Shown one piece after another: positions 24,199 to 32,437 of a stretch of DNA of 64,000 nucleotides. The notes below the pieces were generated by a model. The model did not search any database, was not told the DNA's origin, and saw only the letters and a program-made list of their open reading frames with translations. The position numbers and the translations under genes were made by a program. Each line of letters begins with the position of its first letter. The stretch's first letter is position 1. Origin of the DNA: Paenibacillus solani (GTDB lineage: Bacteria; Bacillota; Bacilli; Paenibacillales; Paenibacillaceae); assembly GCF_001277345.1 (NCBI RefSeq), contig NZ_LIUT01000001.1, forward strand, positions 800,491 through 864,490, written 5' to 3'.

Positions 24199-24206
24199 CA
24201 TACAAT
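24199..24206 (+). promoter_or_regulatory. Candidate sigma-E/sigma-K type -10 element of sigK
   Basis: CATACAAT matches the sigma-E -10 consensus and the CATA start of sigma-K elements. It lies 67 nt before the sigK GTG. The -35 region is not convincing. B. subtilis sigK is read by sigma-E and then by sigma-K itself, which makes the match plausible. The rest of the 23,860-24,273 gap shows no gene. Confidence 0.4.
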
Positions 24207-24273
24207 GAGAAGACCGAGAAGCCGAGCGCGATAAGGGCCGGTTGCATTGTAACTTCGCAGGAGGTGTCCTAAA

Positions 24274-24975
24274 GTGCCTGGATTGTTTACCGCTATAGCT
24301 TTGTTCATTAAAGAGTTGACCCTGCTCATTTCGTATGTGAAAAACAATGCGTTTCCACAACCTCTGACCGAAGAGGAGGAAGCTAAACATCTGCTGCGTA
24401 TGGCCGAAGGCGATGCTCAATCACGCAATAAACTCATTGAGCATAATCTCCGGCTGGTTGCGCACATTGTCAAAAAGTTCGATAATACCGGTGAAGACCT
24501 TGAAGATCTGATCTCTATCGGGACGATTGGATTGATTAAAGCGATTGAAAGCTTCCGTCCGAACAAAGGGACGAAGCTCGCAACATTTGCAGCTCGCTGT
24601 ATAGAGAACGAGATACTGATGCATCTTCGTTCCTTGAAGAAGACTCGAAAAGACGTATCACTGCATGATCCGATAGGAACGGACAAAGAGGGCAATGAAA
24701 TTACTCTTATAGATATTCTCGGAAGTGAAGCGGATGATATCGTGGATGCGGTGCAATTGAAGATTGAGAAAAGCAAAATCTATCGCAATCTGGATATTTT
24801 GGATGACAGAGAGAAGGAAGTTGTCATTGGAAGATTTGGACTTGAAGCTGGCGGTGAGGAACGGACGCAGCGGGAGATTGCCAAGGAGCTCGGCATTTCG
24901 CGCAGCTATGTGTCGCGGATTGAGAAACGGGCGCTGATGAAGCTGTATCACGAGTTTTATAAGCAGAAACGTTGA
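24274..24975 (+). CDS. sigK: RNA polymerase sporulation sigma factor, pro-sigma-K
   Basis: 233 residues. The hydrophobic pro-sequence [20 protein letters not shown] (1-20) is followed by [11 protein letters not shown], aligning with the SpoIVFB cleavage point of B. subtilis pro-sigma-K. Region 2 has [14 protein letters not shown] and [17 protein letters not shown]; region 4 has [20 protein letters not shown]. It directs late mother-cell transcription (coat, lysis). The reading frame is continuous, so there is no skin-type interruption that needs excision. The GTG start follows AGGAGGTG. A strong terminator lies 120 nt downstream. Confidence 0.96.
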   Translation: MPGLFTAIALFIKELTLLISYVKNNAFPQPLTEEEEAKHLLRMAEGDAQSRNKLIEHNLRLVAHIVKKFDNTGEDLEDLISIGTIGLIKAIESFRPNKGTKLATFAARCIENEILMHLRSLKKTRKDVSLHDPIGTDKEGNEITLIDILGSEADDIVDAVQLKIEKSKIYRNLDILDDREKEVVIGRFGLEAGGEERTQREIAKELGISRSYVSRIEKRALMKLYHEFYKQKR

Positions 24976-25095
24976 AGGAACTGTGATGAAATTTCATCAT
25001 GAACGGATCATTCAAGATGGCTTGCAGCTCCTGTATTTGAACTTCACAAAATGATGAGCTGCCCTCATTTCAGATCCCGGTCAGCGCATTTTAAC

Positions 25096-25142
25096 AAACG
25101 GAAGCGAGCCTCTTCTACGAATGAGGCTCGCTTCCGTTTTGT
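25096..25142 (+). terminator. Terminator downstream of sigK
   Basis: AAACGGAAGCGAGCCTC and GAGGCTCGCTTCCGTTT form a perfect 17-bp stem with a 10-nt loop, followed by TGTTGTT. It may work in both directions, serving the convergent 91-aa gene too. Confidence 0.85.
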
Positions 25143-25246
25143 TGTTGGTCATTTCAGCACGGTGCGGGTTGCTATAAACTATCAAGCTGCCCGCTCCTTT
25201 TCCTTTTGTACGGATAAAGAAGGGATATGAAGCAACATCAGAGTAG

Positions 25247-25522
25247 TCAGGATTCATTCTCATCCAGCTCTGTTTGCAAGATCTGGTCCTCGGATGGATA
25301 ATCCCTCGTCATCTCTTTGTGCAGCTCTCTATTTTCGTAATCGAAGGAGTTGGGCGGTCTTTGATCCTCTCTCCAAGGGGTGCTTTTACCAAGTTTTTCG
25401 GTCTGCAGGCTGGATCCGTATGAGCCTTCAGGGAACTCCTCGGCGGTCAGATCATTCCGCTGGGACTCAACAGTTGACAGGTCCGTGTATTCTGATCGAT
25501 TTTCCTTTTCAAATCCGTGCAT
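25247..25522 (-). CDS. Small hydrophilic hypothetical protein (91 aa)
   Basis: 91 residues, very acidic and polar (EKENRSEYTDLS, REDQRPPNSFDYENRE), without hydrophobic segments or cysteines, so probably disordered. GGGAGGT lies 8 nt before the ATG at 25522, supporting translation. Small disordered proteins of this kind are common among spore-forming bacteria; a sporulation role is only a guess. Confidence 0.62.
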   Translation of the reverse strand: MHGFEKENRSEYTDLSTVESQRNDLTAEEFPEGSYGSSLQTEKLGKSTPWREDQRPPNSFDYENRELHKEMTRDYPSEDQILQTELDENES

Positions 25523-25609
25523 ATTGAAACCTCCCGAGCAGGTTGTTCATTTCCTTTTCAGTATGCCCTGCTCAAGAGGAATCATTCTGCGTATCCGTTA
25601 AACGACGGA

Positions 25610-26446
25610 TTACAGTCCTGCAGCACCGAATACGTTGTTGAAGGCTTGGCGAGACTTGGCGACCAGTTCCTCTGGGGTTCCCGTCGGAGTGTAAGGCATC
25701 AGAATTTCTTGCGTAACTGGACCTGCGTATCCGATCTCGTTCAATGCTTGAAGGAACCCTGGCAAATCGATAATGCCCTCTCCTGGATAGAGCCTGTCGT
25801 TATCGAGGACGTTCTGGATTGGAATGTCCTTGGCATCGTTAATATGAACATGAACGATCTGCTGTGCCTGAAGCTGCTTTATATCGGCAACAGTCATTTC
25901 ATTGGTGTACCAGTGATATGCATCGTACAGTAGTCCCACGTTAGGTTCTCCGATCGCATCAATCCAATCCAAAGTCTCTTGTACTGTCCAAATGAACGGG
26001 TTTTTCCATTGGGTGCGCAGATGATGTGGACCTACGAACTCAAGGCCCAATCGAATGCCATATGCCCCCAGAATGCTAGCGCATGCCCGAAGTCTTGTCG
26101 TAGCCAGCGCCATGAAATGAGCCGAAGGAGCATCTGTAGAAGGAAGAATATATGTACAGCAACGAGAGCAGCCGAGAGCACTTGCAGCAGCAGCAGCTGA
26201 TGGAAGTTGCTCAAGTCCGCTTAAGAACTGTTCGTTGGACCCTCGCCATTCTACTGGTAGCCCGATAGCACCAATCTCTATTTTTCTGGTTTGCAGCAAT
26301 TCGATTGCAGTTTCTCTCCCGAGGCGCTCCACCAGATCACGGGCATCGATATCCACACATTGAAACTCATATTTGGACGCTAGTTCGATCAACTGGACAC
26401 CGCTTTCAAGTTGGCCGAGTCCTGCGCTTGTTAATCCTTGCAACAT
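25610..26446 (-). CDS. Sugar phosphate isomerase/epimerase (AP-endonuclease-2 fold)
   Basis: 278 residues, a xylose-isomerase-like TIM barrel. Metal-site segments: LGLEFVGPHHL (Glu), GLLYDAYHWY (Asp/His), IVHVHINDAKD (His) and PVTQEILMP (Glu). This family includes IolE/IolI-like dehydratases and isomerases for inositol-type sugars. Start 26446 was chosen because GGAG is 9 nt upstream; a longer start at 26461 would overlap that site. It is divergent from the esterase gene and the two may share regulation. Confidence 0.83.
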   Translation of the reverse strand: MLQGLTSAGLGQLESGVQLIELASKYEFQCVDIDARDLVERLGRETAIELLQTRKIEIGAIGLPVEWRGSNEQFLSGLEQLPSAAAAASALGCSRCCTYILPSTDAPSAHFMALATTRLRACASILGAYGIRLGLEFVGPHHLRTQWKNPFIWTVQETLDWIDAIGEPNVGLLYDAYHWYTNEMTVADIKQLQAQQIVHVHINDAKDIPIQNVLDNDRLYPGEGIIDLPGFLQALNEIGYAGPVTQEILMPYTPTGTPEELVAKSRQAFNNVFGAAGL

Positions 26447-26556
26447 ATTCATCGTCTCCATTCGCTGTAAGATGTCGTTTTGTTTCGGTTGCTCCGTTTA
26501 TATGAGTCCACTAGTATTCCATAGTTTCTATTATGATATGTTCGACTCTATAAATC

Positions 26557-26573
26557 TATGATCGTTTATCATA
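26557..26573. promoter_or_regulatory. Inverted repeat TATGAT-N5-ATCATA in a divergent gap
   Basis: A perfect 6-bp inverted repeat within the AT-rich gap between the isomerase and esterase genes, at a place where a shared operator would sit. Confidence 0.3.
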
Positions 26574-26738
26574 AATTTTATAATAGTTTCAGGCAAGTTA
26601 CTGCAAGGCTGATTCGTTAGTTTTCATAATAAATCGAGATGAATTCTTATCGGTACGAAGGGGATACAAATGTTTTGCCGAATTAACCATGTTACAGGAA
26701 CTTCCACTCTACTGGCGAAAAGGAGATTTAAACTCAGG

Positions 26739-27701
26739 ATGAACACCATTAAGCAGCGTAAGAAAGAACTTGGCAACTTGCGTCCGAAACCAACGATCGA
26801 TTTGCAGGTTTTAAATCGATTCTGGGAGGAAGTGCTGACGGCATATGCCGACAAGCCGCTTCACATGATGACTCAATCAGAGGAATCTCCCTTTCCTCAT
26901 ATGAAAGTATCCAAAGTTTCCTACCATGGTTATGACGAAACCCCCATACATGCATGGTATATTACGCGAACGGATCAGTCGCAAGATAACCCCTCTCCCT
27001 GTATCGTAACCTTCCCGGGTTATACTGGGGACCGCGGATTTCCGGAACGATATGCTCATTGGCTGATGATGGGTTACTCGGTGTTTGCGGTGGATGTCAG
27101 GGGACAGGGCGGGGAAACCGGAAATCTGATGCCGCTGGACAGCGGTGTAGTTAAAGGCTGGGTGTCGCAGGGAATAACAGATATCCATCGTACGTACTAT
27201 ATGGCAATTTCTATGGACGCAGCCAGAGCAATCGACGTTGCCGCGCAGCAACCGGGAGTTGACCCGAGTAAAATCGCCGTAGTGGGCGGGAGTCAGGGCG
27301 GGGGATTGGCACTGATGACAGGGGCTTTGAATTCCAAAGTTGCAGCTATAGTGGCGGATATTCCCAATATGTGCAGAATGGATTATGGGGTTCTGCATTC
27401 GGTTAGCTCTCTGAACGAGATCGCCCAGTATATTAAGCGGTATCCCGAGCAATTGGATCAAATCCTCGAGCACCTCGCATATTTTGATATGTTAAATCTT
27501 GCGCCGCGAATTCAAGTGCCGGTCATGGTATCCGTCGGATGGAAGGATACGGTTTGCATGCCCGAAACCATATATGCTGCTTACAATCGAATAGAAGCTG
27601 AAAAAGAAATAAGGGACTATCCTTTCTCCGGACATGAAGTCAATGAGTATCAGAAGCGGGAGGGGATGTTGTTTCTGGAGCGAATTTTAAACAAGGTTTA
27701 A
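26739..27701 (+). CDS. Acetyl xylan esterase / cephalosporin-C deacetylase family (AXE1)
   Basis: 320 residues with the alpha/beta-hydrolase fold of the AXE1 family. The oxyanion/entry segment is TFPGYTGDRG, followed by family motif VDVRGQGGETG. The nucleophile elbow is VVGGSQGGGLA (Ser), with catalytic Asp in VSVGWKDTVC and His in FSGHEVNEYQ. It removes acetyl groups from xylo-oligosaccharides or related esters; there is no signal peptide, so it acts inside the cell. Start 26739 matches where family members begin and has AGGAG at a long distance. An upstream ATG at 26670 with AAGGGG at good spacing would add 23 residues. Confidence 0.85.
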   Translation: MNTIKQRKKELGNLRPKPTIDLQVLNRFWEEVLTAYADKPLHMMTQSEESPFPHMKVSKVSYHGYDETPIHAWYITRTDQSQDNPSPCIVTFPGYTGDRGFPERYAHWLMMGYSVFAVDVRGQGGETGNLMPLDSGVVKGWVSQGITDIHRTYYMAISMDAARAIDVAAQQPGVDPSKIAVVGGSQGGGLALMTGALNSKVAAIVADIPNMCRMDYGVLHSVSSLNEIAQYIKRYPEQLDQILEHLAYFDMLNLAPRIQVPVMVSVGWKDTVCMPETIYAAYNRIEAEKEIRDYPFSGHEVNEYQKREGMLFLERILNKV

Positions 27702-27775
27702 TAAATGGGGGGAATCTCCCATATGTCATTGTGAACTGTCTCAAATACGTGGACATACATAAGGGAATAACACGC

Positions 27776-27822
27776 AAAAAGGGTATCCTGCGGTCATCAT
27801 TAGACCAGCAGGGTACCCTTTT
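27776..27822. terminator. Bidirectional terminator between esterase and M42 peptidase genes
   Basis: AAAAGGGTATCCTGC and GCAGGGTACCCTTTT pair with one mismatch around a 16-nt loop. The A and T runs at both ends serve both convergent genes. Confidence 0.85.
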
Positions 27823-27836
27823 CATTAGCCATTAAC

Positions 27837-28910
27837 TTAAGCCCGGTCCAATATCGTTTGGAGTGTTGTGCGATCCAGACCTTTGACGAGCTTGATCAGA
27901 AGTTCTTTGGCTGCATCATAATCATCCGTGTGGATAATGGATGAAGAAGTATGGATGTAACGTGAGCAAATGCCAATGATGGTGGAAGGAACGCCAATGC
28001 CGCTAAGATGAACTTGACCCGCATCCGTGCCGCCAGGTGAGACAAAGTATTGGTATTTTATCTTGTTCGTCTCAGCCGTATCCTGAATGTACTCCACCAT
28101 GCCGCGGTGAGTAAGCATCGTCGGATCTAAAATTCGAAGCAGCGCGCCCTGACCTAATTGACCGAATTGGCTCTTGTCACCCATCATATCATTCGCCGCG
28201 CTGGCATCCAGTCCGAAGAAAATATCCGGCTGAATCAGATTAGCAGAAGTGCGTGCTCCCCGAAGGCCCAATTCTTCTTGCACGGTCGCCCCGGCGTATA
28301 CCGTGTTAGGGAGCTTCTCACCATGGAGCGCCTGAACCAGCTCGATTGCAAGGCCTACACCATAACGGTTGTCCCACGCTTTGGCCATGATTTTTTTGGG
28401 ATTAGCCAATGGAGTGAATTCACAAATCGGAACCACTTGCAGTCCTGGCCGAATGCCAAATGATTCGGCTTCTGCCTTGTTGTCGGCCCCAATATCAATA
28501 TACATCGTTTTGATGTCGACCGGTTTGCTTCGCTGCGCTTCATCCAGCAGATGCGTAGGAATGGAGCCGACAACACCAGTAATCGGGCCATTGTCTGTGA
28601 TGATTTGCAGGCGCTGAGCAAGCACAGCCTGACTCCACCAGCCTCCAAGCGGCTGAAAACGGACCATACCTGCCTCGGTAATGCCGGTTACCATGAATCC
28701 GACTTCATCCATGTGACCTGCCACCATGACTTTTGGACCTTCATCATTACCGCGGAGAACAGCGAACAGGCTGCCCAGCCGATCCTGCACGAACTCATCT
28801 GTATATGGAGAGAGGGCATCCTTGACCCAAGAACGAAGTTCTCTTTCAAAGCCAGGTGCAGCAGGGAATTCTGTTAGCGTACGAAAAAGTTCAAGTGTTG
28901 ATTCATTCAT
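27837..28910 (-). CDS. M42 family metallopeptidase (glutamyl aminopeptidase-like)
   Basis: 357 residues. M42 signatures in order: [12 protein letters not shown] (His/Asp of the metal site, about 62-73), [16 protein letters not shown] (bridging Asp, about 172), [11 protein letters not shown] (catalytic Glu pair, about 207) and [20 protein letters not shown] with a late His. It is a cobalt/zinc aminopeptidase assembling into large hollow complexes, related to B. subtilis YsdC. Cytoplasmic peptide turnover. No operon partners. Confidence 0.92.
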   Translation of the reverse strand: MNESTLELFRTLTEFPAAPGFERELRSWVKDALSPYTDEFVQDRLGSLFAVLRGNDEGPKVMVAGHMDEVGFMVTGITEAGMVRFQPLGGWWSQAVLAQRLQIITDNGPITGVVGSIPTHLLDEAQRSKPVDIKTMYIDIGADNKAEAESFGIRPGLQVVPICEFTPLANPKKIMAKAWDNRYGVGLAIELVQALHGEKLPNTVYAGATVQEELGLRGARTSANLIQPDIFFGLDASAANDMMGDKSQFGQLGQGALLRILDPTMLTHRGMVEYIQDTAETNKIKYQYFVSPGGTDAGQVHLSGIGVPSTIIGICSRYIHTSSSIIHTDDYDAAKELLIKLVKGLDRTTLQTILDRA

Positions 28911-29105
28911 TGTGAAGTCGCTCCTTTTTGAAAAGGTATGTAAGAGTTTTTCATGTTCTAGTATGCCCCTATATATCTAAAAAGTCTACAAAGCCTGAGT
29001 CCTGTGCTGTGATAAGCAATGAAACAAGCACCGGTCTTTCCATAGCAGAATACGATGATGGAAGAGCGGGTGAACCTGCAGTTCAGAGGAGGGGCAGAAC
29101 AGAAT

Positions 29106-29222
29106 ATGAACCGCCAATGGATTAATGAATATGAGGCACGTTCCGAACTAAGAGTACTTCTGCTCATCATCGTCTTGTTTATTTTACTCGTCATTTTGCT
29201 GAAGTACATTCTCTTAGCCTAA
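29106..29222 (+). CDS. Tiny single-helix membrane protein (38 aa), YjcZ-like
   Basis: 38 residues: a polar N terminus (MNRQWINEYEARSELR) and one strongly hydrophobic helix (LLLIIVLFILLVILLKYILL). GAGGAGGGG precedes the ATG by 11 nt. The helix resembles the VLFILLVI core of YjcZ-type small spore proteins, but the Gly/Tyr-rich head is missing. It sits 238 nt before spoVAC on the same strand, which fits a sporulation link. Gene status is likely; family is uncertain. Confidence 0.5.
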   Translation: MNRQWINEYEARSELRVLLLIIVLFILLVILLKYILLA

Positions 29223-29460
29223 CTGTCCAAGCAATAATGGCAGCGAATCTTATTTCAGCTTTCAGGATACTCCTGAAGGCTGATTTTCGTGTTAAGCATC
29301 ACGAACGTTGCCAAGACAAGCTCCAGATTCCACGTGAGAAGGATGATTTTCCAATCATAAAGTAAGTTCAACCAAAGCATAATGATATCAGTGATATCCA
29401 CAGCAGCTCTTTTAGCGATCAGAAAGATCACATACTTATTCAAAGCGGAGGTGCATTAAA

Positions 29461-29949
29461 ATGTCTGGCTCAAATCAAAAGCCTAAATCCGATATCACCA
29501 CCATGAGTTCGGCGGAATATCAGGCGATTGCCAAGAAACACGAACCTCCCCGCGCCATATTTAAAAATTGTTTTCGCGCTTTTTTGGTGGGAGGTCTTAT
29601 TTGTTTGATCGGTCAATGCATACAGAAGTTTTTCATGTCTGTATTCCATATGAGTACAACCGAAGCAAGCAATCCGACGGTAGCCGTGCTGATTATACTC
29701 TCCGTTATTCTGACCAGTTTTGGCGTGTATGATAAAATCGCGCAATGGGCTGGAGCAGGCAGTGCCGTGCCGGTCACGGGATTTGCGAATTCCATGTGTT
29801 CCGCGGCGTTAGAGCATCGTGCAGAGGGTTTGGTCCTTGGCGTGGGGGCCAGCATGTTTAAGCTGGCGGGCTCTGTCATTGTCTTTGGTACCGTGGCTGC
29901 TTTTATCATAGGTATCATTTACGCTATCTTTGGCATCGAGGGGAGATAA
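29461..29949 (+). CDS. spoVAC: Stage V sporulation protein AC
   Basis: 162 residues. A polar N terminus (1-35) is followed by three to four membrane helices (FRAFLVGGLICLIGQ, LIILSVILTSFGVYDKIAQ, GSVIVFGTVAAFIIGIIYAI). The conserved GAGSAVPVTGFANSMCSAALE lies at about 96-116. SpoVAC is the membrane channel component that moves Ca-dipicolinate in sporulation and germination. The ATG follows GCGGAGGTG. It is the first gene of a short spoVAC-AD-AE set; spoVAA, AB and AF are not here. Confidence 0.95.
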   Translation: MSGSNQKPKSDITTMSSAEYQAIAKKHEPPRAIFKNCFRAFLVGGLICLIGQCIQKFFMSVFHMSTTEASNPTVAVLIILSVILTSFGVYDKIAQWAGAGSAVPVTGFANSMCSAALEHRAEGLVLGVGASMFKLAGSVIVFGTVAAFIIGIIYAIFGIEGR

Positions 29950-29955
29950 CATGAG

Positions 29956-30969
29956 ATGAAGGTGATCGGCCAAACCTGGCAGTTCGAGAACAAACCCGTC
30001 ATTATTGGCACAGGAACGATTGTAGGACCAGAGGAAGGCGAAGGGCCGCTATCTAATGATTTTGATTATGTGTACGACAATATAGAAATTAATGAGAAAA
30101 CATGGGAGAAGGCAGAACGAAAACTGCTGGAGGACGCCTCAAGGAAAGCGGTCGAGAAGGCGGGCATTAAGGAAGACCAGCTCCAGTTTTTTGTGGGCGG
30201 AGACTTAATGAATCAGATCATAAGCAGTTCATTTGCCGCCAGACAGATGGGGGTCCCTTACATCGGTGTATTCGGTGCTTGCTCCACATCTATGGAAAGT
30301 CTGGCGGTCGCTTCCATGCTCGTTGAAGCCGGTGGAGCCAAGTATGTCATGGCAGGTACCGCAAGCCATAACTGTACGGTGGAAAAGCAGTTCCGTTATC
30401 CGACAGAGTACGGATCTCAGAAACCGCCTTACGCGCAGTATACGATAACGGGTGCTGGCTGCTCCGTCGTTTCGGACAAGGGGGATGGTCCTGCTGTCAC
30501 TTATGCCACCATCGGCAAGGTCGTTGATCTGGGGATCAAAGACCCATTCAATATGGGAGCAGCGATGGCGCCGGCAGCGGCTGATACGATCACGAAGCAT
30601 TTCAAAGACACGGGACGGCAGGCTAAAGACTATGACTTGATCGTAACCGGTGACCTGGCGTCGGTCGGACTTCCCATAGCCAAAGACCTTCTGAAACAGA
30701 ATGATGTCATCATGGACGGTACGGTATTCGCGGATTGCGGTTTGATGATCTATGACCTGGAAAAACAGAAATATGTCAATGCAGGAGGAAGTGGCTGCGG
30801 CTGCTCCGCTGTCGTTACCTACGGACATATTTTGAATCGGATGCGTAAAGGCGAATTAAACAAGGTTCTTATCGTAGCTACCGGGGCTTTATTGTCGCCG
30901 ATATCATATCAGCAGGGTGAGAGCATTCCATGTATTGCGCACGCTGTAGCCTTAGAGATGGGAGGATAA
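29956..30969 (+). CDS. spoVAD: Stage V sporulation protein AD
   Basis: 337 residues with a thiolase-like fold. Family segments: VIIGTGTIVGPEEGEGPL (about 15-32), GACSTSMESLAVASMLV (about 107-123) and GGSGCGCSAVVTYGH (about 276-290). SpoVAD binds dipicolinic acid on the inner spore membrane and works with SpoVAC. It starts 6 nt after spoVAC, and spoVAE follows after 4 nt. Confidence 0.95.
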   Translation: MKVIGQTWQFENKPVIIGTGTIVGPEEGEGPLSNDFDYVYDNIEINEKTWEKAERKLLEDASRKAVEKAGIKEDQLQFFVGGDLMNQIISSSFAARQMGVPYIGVFGACSTSMESLAVASMLVEAGGAKYVMAGTASHNCTVEKQFRYPTEYGSQKPPYAQYTITGAGCSVVSDKGDGPAVTYATIGKVVDLGIKDPFNMGAAMAPAAADTITKHFKDTGRQAKDYDLIVTGDLASVGLPIAKDLLKQNDVIMDGTVFADCGLMIYDLEKQKYVNAGGSGCGCSAVVTYGHILNRMRKGELNKVLIVATGALLSPISYQQGESIPCIAHAVALEMGG

Positions 30970-30973
30970 TACG

Positions 30974-31324
30974 ATGCAGTTTCTATGGGCGTTTATTATT
31001 GGCGGTTTGATATGCGTGATTGGGCAAATCCTGATGGACGTTGTTAAACTGACACCTGCGCATACCATGAGCACATTAGTGGTTTCGGGTGCTGTCGCGG
31101 ACGGTTTTGGCTTGTATGAGCCGCTTGTCAAATTTGCCGGAGCAGGGGCCTCCGTACCGATCACGAGCTTCGGCAATTCGCTTGTGCACGGTGCCTTGAC
31201 GGAGCTCGGGAGAGACGGATGGATCGGGGTCGTAACGGGGATATTTGAGGTCACCAGTGCCGGAATATCCTCGGCCATCATTTTTTCTTTTCTGGCGGCT
31301 TTATTTGTTCGACCGAAGGGGTAA
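30974..31324 (+). CDS. spoVAE: Stage V sporulation protein AE
   Basis: 116 residues with three to four membrane helices (FLWAFIIGGLICVIGQIL at the start). It has the same GAGASVPITSFGNSLVHGAL motif as SpoVAC, showing that the two are related membrane subunits. It is part of the dipicolinate channel complex. The ATG follows GGAGG, which overlaps the end of spoVAD. A terminator lies 25 nt downstream. Confidence 0.94.
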   Translation: MQFLWAFIIGGLICVIGQILMDVVKLTPAHTMSTLVVSGAVADGFGLYEPLVKFAGAGASVPITSFGNSLVHGALTELGRDGWIGVVTGIFEVTSAGISSAIIFSFLAALFVRPKG

Positions 31325-31348
31325 TTTCTATAGCTCGAAAAAAGAAGG

Positions 31349-31374
31349 TCCTGGCATATGCCGGGATTTTTTTT
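31349..31374 (+). terminator. Terminator of the spoVA genes
   Basis: TCCTGGC and GCCGGGA form a 7-bp stem (one G-U pair) around ATAT, then eight T's. Confidence 0.88.
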
Positions 31375-31478
31375 CTATTTAATAATCAAAATCTCTCTTC
31401 GAATGTACTCCCGGAGGACGATCATGTACAATAGTACTAAATTAAGTATTTATTCCCCTATCAGGAGGTTAGTCATAC

Positions 31479-32435
31479 ATGCCCGTAAGTCAAGAATCGA
31501 TGAAAATTATTACTTCGGTACGCAAAAATCTGGAATCGTGCCTGCTAGGAAAAGAATTTGAAATCCAATTGCTCCTTACAGCGCTCCTCGCTGGCGGACA
31601 TGTACTGATTGAGGATGTACCCGGCACAGGAAAAACCCAGCTGATCAAGGCATTGGCTAAATCCATGCAGGGTGACTATCGCCGTATTCAATGTAACCCT
31701 GATATTCTCCCGAGTGATATTACGGGGGTTTCCGTATTCCATCCCAGGGATGAAATGTTCTATTTCCGTCCAGGTCCGGTGATGACCAACATTTTGCTGG
31801 CGGATGAAATAAATAGAGCAACAACCAAAACGCAATCAGCCCTGCTAGAAGTCATGGAAGAGAGAAGCGTGACTGTGGATGGGACCACCCATGAGCTTCC
31901 GCATCCTTTCATGCTGTGTGCGACCCAGAATCCGATTGATTTTGAAGGTACCTATATGCTCCCTGAGGCCCAGCTGGACCGGTTTATGCTAAAACTAAGC
32001 TTGGGTTACCCTGATGCTGCTACAGAGAAGCAATTGATGTACCGCTCACGCGACGGACAACTGGTGGACAAGCTTCAACCGGTGACACATATGGACAGGA
32101 TATCGGCTATTCAGCTTGAAATTCGTGAAGTATTCATCGGTGAGCCCGTAGCCGATTACTTACTGAATATTATCCGGACAACGCGTGAGCATTCTGCTGT
32201 TATGCTTGGTGCTAGTCCACGGGCGACCTTATCCTTTATGAATGCTGTAAAAGCTTATGCTTTTCTGCAAGAGCGGGATTATGTACTGCCCGACGATGTG
32301 AAGATCCTTGCTCCTTATGTGCTGTCACACCGGATCATGCTGCGTCCGGAAGCCAGACTTGATAATGCCAGCCCCTCGTCTGTGCTAGAGTTCATACTGC
32401 GTCAGGTCAAAGTGCCTGTACATATGGGGAGATAG
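31479..32435 (+). CDS. MoxR-family AAA+ ATPase
   Basis: 318 residues. Walker A is EDVPGTGKTQLIKAL (about 45-59), Walker B LLADEINR (about 108), sensor 1 CATQNPIDFEGT (about 149), followed by LPEAQLDRFMLKL. The C-terminal lid contains GASPRATLSFMNAVKAYAFL, typical of MoxR proteins. MoxR ATPases act as chaperones, and here it is followed by DUF58 and transglutaminase genes, the usual three-gene set. AGGAGG is upstream of the ATG at 31479. Confidence 0.93.
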   Translation: MPVSQESMKIITSVRKNLESCLLGKEFEIQLLLTALLAGGHVLIEDVPGTGKTQLIKALAKSMQGDYRRIQCNPDILPSDITGVSVFHPRDEMFYFRPGPVMTNILLADEINRATTKTQSALLEVMEERSVTVDGTTHELPHPFMLCATQNPIDFEGTYMLPEAQLDRFMLKLSLGYPDAATEKQLMYRSRDGQLVDKLQPVTHMDRISAIQLEIREVFIGEPVADYLLNIIRTTREHSAVMLGASPRATLSFMNAVKAYAFLQERDYVLPDDVKILAPYVLSHRIMLRPEARLDNASPSSVLEFILRQVKVPVHMGR

Positions 32436-32437
32436 GC

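Noticed and set aside
25081..25263. A 60-codon minus-strand frame after sigK
   Set aside because: It consists largely of the sigK terminator stem and has no ribosome site.
28956..28962. CATACTA on the minus strand before the M42 peptidase gene, a perfect forespore -10
   Set aside because: The -35 region does not match, and the enzyme is not known to be spore-specific.
29393..29440. Possible sigma-G promoter before spoVAC (CATACTTA at 29431)
   Set aside because: No acceptable -35 lies 17-18 nt upstream.
29255..29443. A 62-codon minus-strand frame with a hydrophobic, protein-like translation vaguely like YqhV/DUF2619 proteins
   Set aside because: It starts with TTG, has no ribosome site (the site region belongs to spoVAC on the other strand) and the similarity is from memory only.
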